A stretch of DNA of 64,000 nt from positions 2,976,001-3,040,000 of the forward strand of contig NZ_JAJOLP010000001.1 of NCBI RefSeq assembly GCF_021129215.1, read 5' to 3'. Origin of the DNA: Agromyces sp. S2-1-8 (GTDB taxonomy: Bacteria; Actinomycetota; Actinomycetes; Actinomycetales; Microbacteriaceae). The position numbers and the translations under genes were made by a program. The notes beneath the pieces were generated by a model that saw only the letters and a program-made list of their open reading frames with translations, had not been told where the DNA came from and ran no database searches. Of this stretch, positions 1 through 10,933 are shown piece after piece; the first letter of the stretch is position 1, and each line of letters starts with the position of its first letter.

Positions 1-1518
1 CGCGATGCGCAGGGTCGGGAGCCCGAGCGAGACCCGGCCGGGACTCGTCGAGCCGGTGTCCGCGGGCACGCCGCAGCTCTCGGCCTGGTCGCGATCCCAC
101 GCGTCGCCCGCGCGAGTGCGCCGGATCCGCAACGGGGCGCCGTCGACCGAGTCGGCGAGGAGGTGGAACGGGGCGGCCTGCGTGATCTCGACCGTGACGA
201 CGTCGCCCGGGCGCGGCAGTTCGGAGCCCTCGGGCACCTCGAAGTGCACGAGACGGCTGTCTTCGGCGCGACCGCTCAGGCGGTGGGTCTCGGCGTCCTT
301 CTTGCCTTCGCCGGTGGCGACGAGGAGATTGACCGTCGTGCCGACGAGCTTCAGGTTCTCCTCCCAGGAGATGCGCTCCTGCAGGGCGATGAGGCGGTCG
401 TAGCGCTCCTGCACGACCTCCTTCGGCACCTGGTGCTCCATCGTGGCGGCCGGAGTGCCGGGACGGATCGAGTACTGGAAGGTGAACGCAGAGGCGAATC
501 GGGCGGCCTCGACGACGCGCATCGTCTCCTGGAAGTCCTCCTCGGTCTCACCGGGGAAGCCGACGATGATGTCGGTCGAGATCGCGGCGTTCGGAATCTT
601 GGCACGCACGCGGTCGAGGATGCCGAGGAACTTCTCGGACCGGTACGAGCGTCGCATCGCCTTGAGGATGCGATCGGAACCCGACTGCAACGGCATGTGC
701 AGCTGCGGCATCACGCTCGGGGTCTCGGCCATGGCATCGATGACGTCGTCGGTGAACGCAGCGGGGTGCGGGCTCGTGAACCGGATGCGCTCGAGCCCGT
801 CGATCTCGCCTGCGGCGCGGAGGAGCTTGCCGAACGCCTGGCGGTCGCCGAACTCGACGCCGTACGAGTTGACGTTCTGTCCGAGCAGGGTCACCTCGAC
901 GGCACCGTCGTCGACGAGGGCCTGGATCTCGGCGAGGATGTCGCCGGGCCGGCGGTCCTTCTCCTTGCCCCGCAGTGCGGGGACGATGCAGAACGTGCAC
1001 GTGTTGTTGCAGCCGACGGAGATCGAGACCCAGCCGCTGTAGGTCGAGTCGCGCTTCGTCGGCAGCGTCGACGGGAAGACCTCGAGTGCGTCGAGGATCT
1101 CGAGTTGCGCCTCGTCGTTGTGCCGGGCACGCTCGAGCAGGCTCGGCAGCGACCCCATGTTGTGGGTGCCGAACACCACGTCGACCCACGGCGCCTTCTC
1201 GAGGATGACGTTCTTGTCCTTCTGGGCGAGGCAGCCGCCGACGGCGATCTGCATGCCGGAGTGGCGGCGCTTGACGCCGGCCAGGTGCCCGAGGTTGCCG
1301 TAGAGCTTGTTGTCGGCGTTCTCGCGGACGGCGCACGTGTTGATCACGACGACGTCGGGTTCGGCGCCGTTCGCAGGGACGTAGCCGGCGGCCTCGAGCG
1401 AGCCCGAGAGTCGTTCGGAATCGTGGACGTTCATCTGGCACCCGAAGGTGCGGACCTCGTAGGTGCGCGGTGCGGGCTCCGTCGCCCGGGCGTCGGCGAC
1501 CTCGTGAATGGTGCTCAT
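1..1518 (-). CDS. miaB: tRNA-2-methylthio-N6-dimethylallyladenosine synthase MiaB (C-terminus outside window)
   Basis: Radical-SAM methylthiotransferase that converts i6A37 to ms2i6A37 in tRNAs reading UNN codons. The N-terminal UPF0004 domain is visible (FGCQMN with Cys27), then the radical-SAM cluster CNNTCTFC with Cys170, Cys174 and Cys177, and a TRAM-like region near the end ([11 protein letters not shown]). The ATG at 1518 opens [10 protein letters not shown]. 506 codons are read without a stop, so only the extreme C-terminus is missing. It lies 12 bp downstream of recX, the usual actinobacterial recA-recX-miaB order. Identity is firm because all three iron-sulfur cysteines and the family order of domains are present. 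Confidence 0.96.
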   Translation of the reverse strand, partial: MSTIHEVADARATEPAPRTYEVRTFGCQMNVHDSERLSGSLEAAGYVPANGAEPDVVVINTCAVRENADNKLYGNLGHLAGVKRRHSGMQIAVGGCLAQKDKNVILEKAPWVDVVFGTHNMGSLPSLLERARHNDEAQLEILDALEVFPSTLPTKRDSTYSGWVSISVGCNNTCTFCIVPALRGKEKDRRPGDILAEIQALVDDGAVEVTLLGQNVNSYGVEFGDRQAFGKLLRAAGEIDGLERIRFTSPHPAAFTDDVIDAMAETPSVMPQLHMPLQSGSDRILKAMRRSYRSEKFLGILDRVRAKIPNAAISTDIIVGFPGETEEDFQETMRVVEAARFASAFTFQYSIRPGTPAATMEHQVPKEVVQERYDRLIALQERISWEENLKLVGTTVNLLVATGEGKKDAETHRLSGRAEDSRLVHFEVPEGSELPRPGDVVTVEITQAAPFHLLADSVDGAPLRIRRTRAGDAWDRDQAESCGVPADTGSTSPGRVSLGLPTLRIA

Positions 1519-1530
1519 GATCGCACCATT

Positions 1531-2199
1531 CTACGAGTCGTCGGCTGCGAGCGCCGTCGTCACCGCCTCGCGAACGACCTCGCCCGAGTAGCCGCGCCGC
1601 TGGAGGAAGGCCGACAGCCGTCGTTCGGCGGTCGCCCGGTCGAGCCCCGTCAGCTGGCGAGCCCGTCGCACCGCGACGGCCGTCGCGTTCTCGCGCTCGG
1701 CCTCGGGATCGAGATCGTCGACCGCCGCTCGGGCGACGGTCGGATCGATGCCCCGTCGGCCGAGCTCGTGCAGGATGGCGCCGGCACCGCGACCCCGCCG
1801 CACGCCGTGGTTGTGCACGACCTGCTCGGCGAGCCGGGCGTCATCGAGGTAGCCGTAGCGCTCGTACCGCTCGATCCAGGACTCGACCTCGGGCTCGTCG
1901 AGCCCGTGCTCGACGAGCACCGATCTCACCTCGGCGATCGACAGCGCCGATCGCCGCAGGCGTGAGACGACGAGACGGTCGATGCGTTCGTCGCGCTCGA
2001 GGCCCGTCTCGTCGGGCGAGGGCGCCGCGTCGTCGTTCGACCGTGGATGTCGGCGTGCGCGGGTGTCGCGCTCGACCCCCGCCCCACGCGCCGGCCGGCC
2101 GCGACCGGGCTCATCGACCGTCGAGCCGGACGAGCCCTCGTCGGCCACCCACGGCAGATAGGTGACCGGGGCAAGGTGCTCAACCGACGCGTCGCGCAT
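1531..2199 (-). CDS. recX: RecX regulatory protein
   Basis: Modulator of RecA that binds and destabilises the RecA filament. The product is 222 aa: a charged, low-complexity N-terminus of about 70 residues, then three-helix RecX repeats (ALSIAEVRSVLVEHG, GYLDDARLAEQVV, AERRLSAFLQRRGYSGEVV). The frame is open further upstream, into recA. The ATG at 2199 was chosen because GGGGAGG lies 6 nt before it, leaving a 49-bp gap to the recA stop. Transcription probably continues from recA. The long variable N-terminus is common in actinobacterial RecX. Confidence 0.9.
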   Translation of the reverse strand: MRDASVEHLAPVTYLPWVADEGSSGSTVDEPGRGRPARGAGVERDTRARRHPRSNDDAAPSPDETGLERDERIDRLVVSRLRRSALSIAEVRSVLVEHGLDEPEVESWIERYERYGYLDDARLAEQVVHNHGVRRGRGAGAILHELGRRGIDPTVARAAVDDLDPEAERENATAVAVRRARQLTGLDRATAERRLSAFLQRRGYSGEVVREAVTTALAADDS

Positions 2200-2248
2200 G
2201 CTGCTGCCCTCCCCGGTCACTCGATCTCCCATGTCACGGCTCAGGCGC

Positions 2249-3304
<1,056 letters not shown>

Positions 3305-3520
3305 GGTGTGGGCTCCTTCGATGCTCGTGTGCTGCTGCCTCTAGGCTGTCGTTCCACGCTTCGGGCCCCGGTGCTGACCCGCGACGTCTCGCGACAAGGC
3401 GGTTGCGGTGTGTTCCGACGCATCGACCGTATGACCGGCCACCGACATCCGACGCCCTCACGGGTGGGGATGTGGAGGGATGCCTCGTTCCTCCTGCTGT
3501 TGAGGACAGTACCGCAGAAC

Positions 3521-3534
3521 CGAACGGATGTTCG
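3521..3534. promoter_or_regulatory. LexA (SOS) box upstream of recA
   Basis: The sequence CGAACGGATGTTCG matches the Gram-positive/actinobacterial SOS box CGAAC-N4-GTTCG as a perfect inverted repeat. It sits in the recA leader region between DUF3046 and recA, about 217 bp before the recA start. A possible minus-strand -10 (TACTGT) follows just inside it. SOS control of recA by LexA is established for actinobacteria. Its operation here is inferred. Confidence 0.85.
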
Positions 3535-3582
3535 AACCCGGGCGCGGCGTGTCGAACAGCTCTTCGGTATGCGCGGGCGGCG

Positions 3583-3825
3583 TCAGCGCGCGGCGCCCTC
3601 CGGCCGACCCGGGACGGGTCGGCCGGCGCCGTGCCGTCGCTGCTCCGGGACGTCCGTCGCCTCGCAGAGGGCGATCCAGACGTCGCGCGGCCGCACGCCG
3701 GCGTCGAGCGCCTCGCGAGCCGTGCGCCCACCGAGCTGAGCGAGCACCAGGTCGTTCACGACGACCCCGCCGTACCCCGGGCCGAACTCGGCATCCACGG
3801 CGAACTGGAACTCGCTGAGCTTCAT
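3583..3825 (-). CDS. DUF3046 family protein
   Basis: Small protein of 80 aa belonging to DUF3046, which in actinobacteria is nearly always found just upstream of recA. The conserved N-terminal part is seen (MKLSEFQFAVDAEFG, VLAQLGGRTAREAL, GVRPRDVWIALCEATDVP), followed by a basic tail. A strong GGAGGT sits 3-8 nt before the ATG at 3825. The function is unknown; only the position in the recA neighbourhood is informative. The hairpin at 3843-3870 separates it from clgR. Confidence 0.85.
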   Translation of the reverse strand: MKLSEFQFAVDAEFGPGYGGVVVNDLVLAQLGGRTAREALDAGVRPRDVWIALCEATDVPEQRRHGAGRPVPGRPEGAAR

Positions 3826-3842
3826 GGCACCTCCGGAAACGG

Positions 3843-3870
3843 CTCCGGCCGGTCAGAAGACCGGCCGGAG
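3843..3870 (-). terminator. Hairpin terminator after clgR
   Basis: Perfect inverted repeat with 12-bp arms CTCCGGCCGGTC and GACCGGCCGGAG around the loop AGAA. It is 20 bp downstream of the clgR stop and just before the DUF3046 ribosome-binding site. It could be a terminator or an attenuator. There is only a short T run (TTT), typical of high-GC actinobacteria. Confidence 0.6.
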
Positions 3871-3890
3871 TACGGGTAAGAACGATCGGG

Positions 3891-4199
3891 TCAGCGGACC
3901 ATCATGTCGGCGTCGAACTCGGCGACGAGCTCGTCGGGCAGGCTGTCGGGCACCACCGAGAGGCCCTCGAGCACCGCGATGCGGTCGCCGACCTCGTGCA
4001 TGATCACCGAGATGGGCGTGTCGAGCGCTTCGGCCACTGAGGCGAGGATCTCGGAGGACGCCTCTTTCTGCCCCCGTTCGACCTCGCTGAGGTACCCCAG
4101 CGCGACACTCGCCTTGGACGCGACCTGCCGGAGCGTGCGCCCCTTCTGCAGGCGGAAGTCCCTCAACACATCGCCGATCTCCTGTCGAACCAGAACCAT
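3891..4199 (-). CDS. clgR: ClgR-type XRE-family transcriptional regulator
   Basis: Helix-turn-helix protein of 102 aa, resembling ClgR (M. tuberculosis Rv2745c), which activates clp protease and other proteostasis genes and is itself degraded by ClpP. The HTH lies at about residues 11-65 (IGDVLRDFRLQKGRTLRQVA, then ALGYLSEVERGQKEASSE). The C-terminus ends in hydrophobic residues (DADMMVR). In ClgR the C-terminal end serves as a Clp degron, but here the tail is not the classic Val-Ala-Ala. An AGAAGGAGG element precedes the ATG at 4199. Its place between pgsA-cinA and recA matches the actinobacterial arrangement. Confidence 0.88.
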   Translation of the reverse strand: MVLVRQEIGDVLRDFRLQKGRTLRQVASKASVALGYLSEVERGQKEASSEILASVAEALDTPISVIMHEVGDRIAVLEGLSVVPDSLPDELVAEFDADMMVR

Positions 4200-4450
4200 C
4201 GGGGAACCTCCTTCTACACTGCCTCGACTCCGCCGGAGCCGGAAACGGGAGCGTCAGTCTACCTGATGCTCATGTCTTCGAATCTAGCGTCGCACACTGG
4301 GGCTTTCGTGTGAACCTGCCACGTGTAACAGGGTGTTCACGAAGAGTATTCCGCTCCCTCGGATCGCGCCTGCGAGCGGGCGGCGAGGCGACGGATCCGA
4401 GCGCCTCGGACCCCTCGACCGGGATGCGTCCCGCCGCGAGCCGCCCAGGA

Positions 4451-4960
4451 TCAGGCCGCCGGCAGGCCCGCGAGCAGCGCACCGATCGCGGCGTGCACGG
4501 TCTGCCGACGGATCGACGCGCGGTCGCCCGTGAAGGACAGGTCGATCGCGTCGACCCGGTCGCCGATCGCGAGTCCGACGTGCACCGTGCCGACGGGCCT
4601 GCCGTCCTGCGGGTCGGGCCCGGCGACGCCCGTCGTCGAGACCCCGATGTCGGCGGGGTGTCCGTCGACCGCCAGCGCGGTGCGCACACCGATCGCCATC
4701 TGCCGGGCGACCTCGGGGTGCACTGCGCCCTCGCGACGCAGCAGCCCGGCGTCGACGCCGAGCAGCGTATGCTTCACGGCGGTGTCGTAGGCGACGATGC
4801 CGCCCGTGACGACGAGCGAGGCGCCGGGGACGCTCGTGAGCTCGGCGACGACGAGCCCGCCCGTGAGCGACTCGGCGACGGCGATGCGCAGGCGTCGGCG
4901 AGTGAGCTCGGCGATGAGGCGCGCGGCCGCTTCGGCCTGGAGCGCGCCCGGCCCGCTCAT
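4451..4960 (-). CDS. CinA C-terminal domain protein (nicotinamide-nucleotide amidohydrolase, PncC-like)
   Basis: Stand-alone CinA-C domain of 169 aa, the family that deamidates nicotinamide mononucleotide to nicotinic acid mononucleotide in NAD salvage. Family motifs are visible: AVAESLTGGLVVAELTSVPGAS, GGIVAYDTAVK, GVSTTGVAGPDPQDGRPVGTV. It starts with an ATG overlapping the pgsA stop by four bases (ATGA, 4957-4960), so the two are translationally coupled. Whether it acts in NAD salvage or has another role in actinobacteria is not shown by the sequence. Confidence 0.9.
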   Translation of the reverse strand: MSGPGALQAEAAARLIAELTRRRLRIAVAESLTGGLVVAELTSVPGASLVVTGGIVAYDTAVKHTLLGVDAGLLRREGAVHPEVARQMAIGVRTALAVDGHPADIGVSTTGVAGPDPQDGRPVGTVHVGLAIGDRVDAIDLSFTGDRASIRRQTVHAAIGALLAGLPAA

Positions 4961-5553
4961 GCCGCCCGGCCCCGCGCGAGTCGGACCGCATCGCGTACGT
5001 AGAGCAGTCCGGACCAGACCGTGAGCACGAGGGCGAGGCCCATCGCGACCCAGTTCACCCAGAGGATCCAGTCGCCGACGATCGTCCAGAGCGGCACGAG
5101 CGCGAGCGAGATCGCGACCGATTGCACGACCGTCTTGAGCTTGCCGCCCGACGAGGCGGGTACCACGTTGCCGCGTCGGAGCTCGACCAGCCGCCAGACG
5201 GTGATGCCGACCTCCCGCACCACGATGAGGATCGTCACCCACCACCACAGCTCGCCCAGGATCGACAGGCAGACGAGCGCACCGCTCGTGAGCAGCTTGT
5301 CGGCGATCGGGTCGAGGATCTTGCCCAGGTCCGTGACGAGCCCGCGACTGCGGGCGATGTGTCCGTCGATGCCGTCGGTCGCGATGGCGACGATGAACAG
5401 CGCTGCCGCCCACCACCGCAGGGGGCCGTCGGCTCCGTCATCGGCGAGCAGCAGCCAGAAGAAGACCGGTGCGGCCAGGATCCGCACGATCGTGATCGCG
5501 TTCGGCAGGTTCCAGTTCGCCGATCGGGCGCGCCCTTCGGCGGAGGAGGTCAT
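4957..5553 (-). CDS. pgsA: CDP-diacylglycerol-glycerol-3-phosphate 3-phosphatidyltransferase
   Basis: Membrane enzyme of 198 aa in the CDP-alcohol phosphatidyltransferase family. It makes phosphatidylglycerol phosphate for PG and cardiolipin synthesis. The family motif DG-x2-AR-x8-G-x3-D-x3-D is visible in DGIDGHIARSRG followed by LGKILDPIADK. Four to five hydrophobic segments are present. It lies 21 bp after ftsK and overlaps cinA by 4 nt. The position downstream of ftsK is usual for the housekeeping PgsA. Confidence 0.92.
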   Translation of the reverse strand: MTSSAEGRARSANWNLPNAITIVRILAAPVFFWLLLADDGADGPLRWWAAALFIVAIATDGIDGHIARSRGLVTDLGKILDPIADKLLTSGALVCLSILGELWWWVTILIVVREVGITVWRLVELRRGNVVPASSGGKLKTVVQSVAISLALVPLWTIVGDWILWVNWVAMGLALVLTVWSGLLYVRDAVRLARGRAA

Positions 5554-5574
5554 ACGGCCAAGGATACCGGGCGC

Positions 5575-8454
5575 TCAGTCGCGGCCGGTGAGGCCCCAGG
5601 CGTCTTCGTCACCCTCGGCCTCGACCTCCTCGAGCCCCTCGGGGATGCGGCCGACCGGGTCGTCGTAGCGGTCGTCGACCTCGTGCGCGACGGGCGCGGG
5701 CGCTGCCGCGGCGGGCGGCGCCGTCGCCTGCGGCGGTGCCGCAGGCGCACTCGGCTCACCACGCAGCTTCGCGAGCACGCCCGGCAGCTGCTCCGCCGTC
5801 ACGAGCACGTCGCGCGCCTTCGAGCCCTCCGAGGGACCGACGATCTCGCGCGACTCGAGCAGGTCCATGAGGCGACCGGCCTTCGCGAATCCCACGCGCA
5901 GCTTGCGCTGCAGCATCGACGTCGAGCCGAACTGCGTCGACACCACGAGCTCCGCCGCGGCGAGCAGCAGCTCCAGGTCGTCGCCGATGTCGGAGTCGAT
6001 CTCCTTCCGCTCGACGGCGGCCGCGACATCCTGACGGTACTCGGGACGCGCCTGGCGCGTGACGTGGGTCACGACCTTCTCGATCTCGGCCTCGGTGACC
6101 CAGGCACCCTGCACGCGCAACGGCTTCGACGCCCCCATCGGCAGGAAGAGCGCGTCGCCCTGCCCGATGAGCTTGTCGGCGCCCGGCTGGTCGAGGATGA
6201 CGCGCGAGTCGGTGACGCTCGTCACCGCGAACGCAAGTCGCGACGGCACGTTCGCCTTGATGAGGCCCGTGACGACGTCGACCGACGGCCGCTGCGTCGC
6301 GAGCACGAGGTGGATGCCCGACGCACGCGCGAGCTGCGTGATGCGCACGATCGAGTCCTCGACGTCGCGCGGGGCGACCATCATGAGGTCGGCGAGCTCG
6401 TCGACGACGACGAGCAGGTACGGGTACGGCTTGAGCTTGCGCTCGCTTCCCGCCGGCAGGATGATCTCGTCGTTCACGACGGCCTTGTTGAAGTCGTCGA
6501 TGTGGCGGAAGCCGAACGACGCGAGGTCGTCGTACCGCATGTCCATCTCCTTCACGACCCACTGCAGCGCCTCGGCGGCCTTCTTCGGGTTCGTGATGAT
6601 CGGGGTGATGAGGTGCGGCACGCCCGCGTACGGGGCGAGCTCGACGCGCTTCGGGTCGATGAGCACCATGCGCACCTCGCTCGGCTTCGCGCGCATGAGC
6701 AGGCTCGTGATCATCGAGTTGACGAAGCTCGACTTGCCCGAGCCGGTCGAGCCCGCGACGAGGAGGTGCGGCATCTTGGCGAGGTTCGCGACGACGTAGC
6801 CGCCGCCGACGTCCTTGCCGACGCCGATCGTCATCGGGTGCTTCGCGCCGACCGCGGCGTGCGAGCGCAGCACGTCGCCGAGGGTCACCGTCTCGCGGTC
6901 GGCGTTCGGGATCTCGACGCCGATCGCGCTCTTGCCCGGGATCGGTGACAGGATGCGCACCTCGTTCGACGCGACCGCGTAGGCGAGGTTCTTCGACAGC
7001 GCCGTGACCCGCTCGACCTTGACTCCCGGCCCGAGCTCGATCTCGTACTGCGTCACGGTCGGACCGCGCGAGAAGCCCGTGACCTTCGCGTCCACCGAGA
7101 ACTGGTCGAGGACACCCGTGATCTGGCGCACGACGTCGTCGTTCGCCTGCGAACGCGACTTCGCCGGCGGCCCGGCAGCGAGGGTCGCGGCGGAGGGCAG
7201 GAAGTACGGACGGTCGGGCTGCTCCGCCGCGTCGGCGTCGGCGGGAACGAGGGATGCCTCGGCACCGGCGCCGTTCGCATCGGCCGCGAAGTCGGCCGCC
7301 GCGTCGTAGAGCGGGATCGCCTGGGTCGCACCGGCGTCGTCGCCGCGGAGCCCGATGCCGGCGTTCGAACCGTCGCCGGCGAAGTTCGCGACCGCGGATT
7401 CGGCGCGCTCGAGGTCGCCGAGCAGCTCGGTGCCGTACGCGTCGGCCCCGCCGGCCCCCTCGATGGGGCTGTCGAAGCTGCCGGCGGCGGAGCCCGCACC
7501 GAACACCTCTGTGATGCCGTCGATGCCCGACGCCTCGAACTCCGGATCTTCTTCGCGGCCCTGCGCATTTCGCCGCCACCAGGGCACGAGCCCGGGCGCG
7601 GCGTCGTCGGCCTCGTCGTCGATGCCGTCGAGCTCGGTCGGGACGCTCTTCTCCTTGCGGCGACGCGACGGCTTCGCCGAGGCATCCGCTTCATCGGCGG
7701 GCACCTCGTCGGGGGCGCCGAACAGCCAGTCGTAGAGCTCGCGGAACCGCGCCGGGACCCGGTTCGGAGGCGTCTTCGTGATGATCAGGACGGAGAGCAC
7801 GACGAGGAGGATCACGACGATCGCCGCGCCCACCTCGGTGATCAGCAGGATGAGCGGGGTGGCGAGCATCCAGCCGAGGATGCCGCCGGCACGCGCGAGC
7901 ACCGCCATGCCGTCGCTCGGCTCGGGCTGGCCGCCGAAGATGTGGCACAACGCCGACACGCTCAGCAGGAGGAGGAGGAGCCCGATGCCGATACGCGTGT
8001 TGTCGTGCACCGAACTCGGATGCCGGAAGAGCCACACGGCGAACAGCAGCATGATGACGGGGAGCGCGAACGCCACCCTGCCGAACAGGCCGCCGAACGT
8101 CCACGAGTCGAGGGTCTGCGCGACGGGCTCGTTGATGAAGAACCACTCGACGACCGCGCCGGCGATGGCGAGCACGACGATGAAGAAGGGCAGTCCGTCG
8201 CGACGCTCGTCTTTCTGCAGCGTCTCGGGCCCGAGCGCGCGTGCGGCGCCGCCCGCGAGGTGCGCCAGCCCCATCCACGCCTTCACGAAGATGTTCGGCC
8301 CCGCCGACGTCTGGGCCGGCTTCTTCGCGGCCGCGCCGCGCGTCTGCGCCGGCAGCTTCTTCGTCGGCGCGGTCTTCGCAGATGCGGTGCGCGAGCTGCC
8401 GCCGCGGGACGAGGTGCCCGAGGCGCGCCCGTTCGACTTGGTGCCCGTAGCCAT
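5575..8454 (-). CDS. ftsK: DNA translocase FtsK/SpoIIIE
   Basis: Septal DNA pump of 959 aa that clears and resolves chromosomes at division. The basic N-terminus is rich in Lys, Thr and Ser, followed by four membrane segments, then an acidic Ala/Asp/Glu linker (about residues 270-470). The RecA-like motor has Walker [11 protein letters not shown] (Lys574) and Walker [14 protein letters not shown]. The C-terminal gamma winged helix ([19 protein letters not shown]) would read KOPS sequences. An extra tail of about 60 residues rich in Ala, Pro and acidic residues follows gamma. The ATG at 8454 is preceded by TAACCT seven bases upstream and no Shine-Dalgarno, so the message is probably leaderless. 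Confidence 0.97.
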   Translation of the reverse strand: MATGTKSNGRASGTSSRGGSSRTASAKTAPTKKLPAQTRGAAAKKPAQTSAGPNIFVKAWMGLAHLAGGAARALGPETLQKDERRDGLPFFIVVLAIAGAVVEWFFINEPVAQTLDSWTFGGLFGRVAFALPVIMLLFAVWLFRHPSSVHDNTRIGIGLLLLLLSVSALCHIFGGQPEPSDGMAVLARAGGILGWMLATPLILLITEVGAAIVVILLVVLSVLIITKTPPNRVPARFRELYDWLFGAPDEVPADEADASAKPSRRRKEKSVPTELDGIDDEADDAAPGLVPWWRRNAQGREEDPEFEASGIDGITEVFGAGSAAGSFDSPIEGAGGADAYGTELLGDLERAESAVANFAGDGSNAGIGLRGDDAGATQAIPLYDAAADFAADANGAGAEASLVPADADAAEQPDRPYFLPSAATLAAGPPAKSRSQANDDVVRQITGVLDQFSVDAKVTGFSRGPTVTQYEIELGPGVKVERVTALSKNLAYAVASNEVRILSPIPGKSAIGVEIPNADRETVTLGDVLRSHAAVGAKHPMTIGVGKDVGGGYVVANLAKMPHLLVAGSTGSGKSSFVNSMITSLLMRAKPSEVRMVLIDPKRVELAPYAGVPHLITPIITNPKKAAEALQWVVKEMDMRYDDLASFGFRHIDDFNKAVVNDEIILPAGSERKLKPYPYLLVVVDELADLMMVAPRDVEDSIVRITQLARASGIHLVLATQRPSVDVVTGLIKANVPSRLAFAVTSVTDSRVILDQPGADKLIGQGDALFLPMGASKPLRVQGAWVTEAEIEKVVTHVTRQARPEYRQDVAAAVERKEIDSDIGDDLELLLAAAELVVSTQFGSTSMLQRKLRVGFAKAGRLMDLLESREIVGPSEGSKARDVLVTAEQLPGVLAKLRGEPSAPAAPPQATAPPAAAAPAPVAHEVDDRYDDPVGRIPEGLEEVEAEGDEDAWGLTGRD

Positions 8455-8536
8455 GGGGTCAAGGTTACGGCCGACGGCCGACCTCCCCCGGGAGCGCGGG
8501 GCGAGTGTCTGCGATCCGTGCTCGTGGCCGCGCCGC

Positions 8537-9031
8537 TCAGGCGAGCAGCGTGCGCACCATGGTGTCGCGTCGTCCGCTCGTCTCGACGACCGCGAATCCC
8601 TCGGAGCGGTAGAGCGCCGCAGCGAAGTTGCCGTGTTCGACCGACAACGCCAGCCGCGCATGGCCGGACGACCGCGCGGCATGCGCGAGCTCCTGCAACA
8701 GCGCGCGGCCGACGCCCTGCGCGCGCCACAGCGGCCGGACCCCGATGATCAACTCGGGGACCCCGCTCGCGACGAACCCGTGCGCACGACGATCGGCCGG
8801 GAACAGGCGGTACCAGGCCGCGCCGACCGGATCGCCATCGCCGTCGAGGGCGACGACGCCTCGATCGGCCGGCCGCTGCCAGCCCGCGACGTAGCCGCGG
8901 GAGACCGGGTCGGCGAGGACGTCGTGCCGAGGGCGCGCCGCTCCCTGACGCCAGTTCGCCGCCTCGACGACCATGTCGGCGAGGAACGCGCCGTCGGCCG
9001 GAGCCGCGGGGCGGAGCGAGTAGGTCGTCAT
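8537..9031 (-). CDS. GNAT-family N-acetyltransferase
   Basis: Product of 164 aa with the GNAT fold. The acetyl-CoA loop is seen in [23 protein letters not shown], and the C-terminal [16 protein letters not shown] strand-helix is typical. The substrate is unknown. The ATG at 9031 was preferred over a GTG nine codons upstream because TACCCT lies 6 nt before it, consistent with leaderless transcription. It lies between rnj and ftsK on the same strand, where other actinobacteria often have no gene. Confidence 0.82.
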   Translation of the reverse strand: MTTYSLRPAAPADGAFLADMVVEAANWRQGAARPRHDVLADPVSRGYVAGWQRPADRGVVALDGDGDPVGAAWYRLFPADRRAHGFVASGVPELIIGVRPLWRAQGVGRALLQELAHAARSSGHARLALSVEHGNFAAALYRSEGFAVVETSGRRDTMVRTLLA

Positions 9032-9175
9032 GACGGGAGGGTACGGCAACCGTGTCACGGCGGTGTTACGAGCGGCTGCATGCGGCTGGGGATCGACCGG
9101 CCGTCGCCGAGGCGCCGCGCGCGGACGTCGGGAACGGACCGCGTCGATCGCCCCCGCACACCGCGGCGAGCGGGG

Positions 9176-10852
9176 CTACGCCTCGATGACGAGCGGCACG
9201 AGCATCGGGCGCCGGCGCAGTCGCCGGTTCACCCAGGTGCCGAGCGTGCGGCGCACGAGCTGCTGCAGGGCGTGCGAATCGCGCACCCCGTTCTGCGCCG
9301 CATCGGCGAGCGCTGCGACGATCTTCGGCTTGACGTCCTCGAACACGGCGTCGTCCTCGGCGAATCCACGGGCGTGGATCTCGGGGCCCGAGATGACGCG
9401 ACCGGTCGTGGCATCGACGACGACGATCACCGAGATGAAGCCCTCCTCGCCCAGGATGCGGCGGTCCTTCAGATCGGCGTCGGTGATCTCGCCGACCGTC
9501 GACCCGTCGACGTAGACGAAGCCGAGGTCGAGCTGGCCGGCCTCGCGCACGACGCCGTCGGTCATGTCGTAGACCGTTCCGTTCTCGCCGATGAAGGTGT
9601 TCGCCGCGGGGATGCCGGTGTCACGGGCGAGCTTCGCATTCGCCTGCAGGTGGCGGTACTCGCCGTGGATCGGCAGCACGTTCGCCGGCTTCAGGATGTT
9701 GTAGCAGTAGAGCAGCTCGCCCGCGGCCGCGTGGCCCGAGACGTGCACCTTCGCGTTGGCCTTGTGCACGACGTTCGCACCGAGCTTCGTCAGGCCGTCG
9801 ATGACGCGGTAGACCGCGTTCTCGTTGCCCGGGATGAGGCTCGAGGCGAGGATGACCGTGTCGCCCTCGCCGATCTCGATCTGGTGGTCGCGGTTCGCCA
9901 TCCGGCTGAGCACGGCCATCGGCTCGCCCTGCGAGCCCGTCGACATGTAGACGATCTTGTCGTCGGGGATGTCGCCGGCCTTCTTGTAGTCGACGAGCAC
10001 GCCCTCGGGCACGTCGAGGTAGCCGAGGTCGGCCGCGATCGTCATGTTGCGCACCATGCTGCGGCCGAGGAGCGCCACCCGGCGGCCGTTCGCGTGCGCC
10101 GCGTCGAGCACCTGCTGCACCCGGTGCACGTGGCTCGAGAAGCTCGCGACGACGACCTTCTTCGGCGCGCGCGAGATCACCTGGTCGAGCACGGGGCCGA
10201 TCTCGCGCTCGAGCGGGGTGAAGCCCGGGACATCCGCGTTCGTGGAATCGACCATGAAGAGGTCGACGCCCTCCTCGCCGAGCCGCGCGAACTCGCGCAG
10301 GTCGGTGAGCCGGCCGTCGAGCGGCAGCTGGTCCATCTTGAAGTCGCCCGTGGCGAGCACGGTGCCCGCATCGGTGATGATCGCGACGGCGAGCGCATCG
10401 GGGATCGAGTGGTTGACCGCGATGAACTCGAGGTCGAACGGGCCGATCTCCTCGTGCTGCCCCTCTTTCACCGTGAGGGTGTACGGCGCGATGCGGTGCT
10501 CCTTGAGCTTCGCCTCGACGAGCGCGAGCGTGAGCTTCGAGCCGATCAGGGGGATGTCGCCCCGGAGCTTCAGGAGGTAGGGCACCGCGCCGATGTGGTC
10601 TTCGTGGCCGTGCGTGAGCACGACGCCGACGATGTCGTCGAGCCGGTCGCGGAGGAATCCGAAGTCGGGCAGGATCAGGTCGACGCCGGGCTGGTGCTCC
10701 TCGGGGAAGAGCACGCCGCAGTCGACGATGAGGATCTTGCCGTCGATCTCGTAGCTCGTCATGTTGCGGCCGACCTCTCCGAGGCCGCCGATCGGGATGA
10801 TGCGGAGCGTCCCTACCTCGAGCGGAGCGGGATCGATGACGGTGTCGGGCAC
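9176..10852 (-). CDS. rnj: Ribonuclease J
   Basis: Metallo-beta-lactamase/beta-CASP ribonuclease of 558 aa, with endonuclease and 5'-3' exonuclease activity in mRNA decay and rRNA maturation. The zinc-binding motif HGHEDH occupies residues 81-86. The GDFKMDQLPLDG motif, the beta-CASP STGSQGEPMAVL segment and the C-terminal KVHVSGHAAAGEL histidine motif are all present. It lies 81 bp downstream of dapA, the conserved actinobacterial pair. Confidence 0.97.
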   Translation of the reverse strand: MPDTVIDPAPLEVGTLRIIPIGGLGEVGRNMTSYEIDGKILIVDCGVLFPEEHQPGVDLILPDFGFLRDRLDDIVGVVLTHGHEDHIGAVPYLLKLRGDIPLIGSKLTLALVEAKLKEHRIAPYTLTVKEGQHEEIGPFDLEFIAVNHSIPDALAVAIITDAGTVLATGDFKMDQLPLDGRLTDLREFARLGEEGVDLFMVDSTNADVPGFTPLEREIGPVLDQVISRAPKKVVVASFSSHVHRVQQVLDAAHANGRRVALLGRSMVRNMTIAADLGYLDVPEGVLVDYKKAGDIPDDKIVYMSTGSQGEPMAVLSRMANRDHQIEIGEGDTVILASSLIPGNENAVYRVIDGLTKLGANVVHKANAKVHVSGHAAAGELLYCYNILKPANVLPIHGEYRHLQANAKLARDTGIPAANTFIGENGTVYDMTDGVVREAGQLDLGFVYVDGSTVGEITDADLKDRRILGEEGFISVIVVVDATTGRVISGPEIHARGFAEDDAVFEDVKPKIVAALADAAQNGVRDSHALQQLVRRTLGTWVNRRLRRRPMLVPLVIEA

Positions 10853-10933
10853 AGTGCCCTCCTTACGTTCGCGGTGTTCAGTTCGGTGCGATGCGCTCGG
10901 GCATCGCGGATGTCTCGTGGTGGGCTCGCCCGG

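Noticed and set aside
163..1965. Long plus-strand frame opposite miaB and recX
   Set aside because: Antisense shadow of two clear genes. Its composition (Val-Asp-Leu-Glu-rich) is that of a complementary high-GC frame.
4307..4340. Inverted repeat GTGAAC...GTTCAC upstream of clgR as an SOS box
   Set aside because: Arms are 21 bp apart, far more than the four-base spacing of a LexA box. It might instead form a weak hairpin after cinA.
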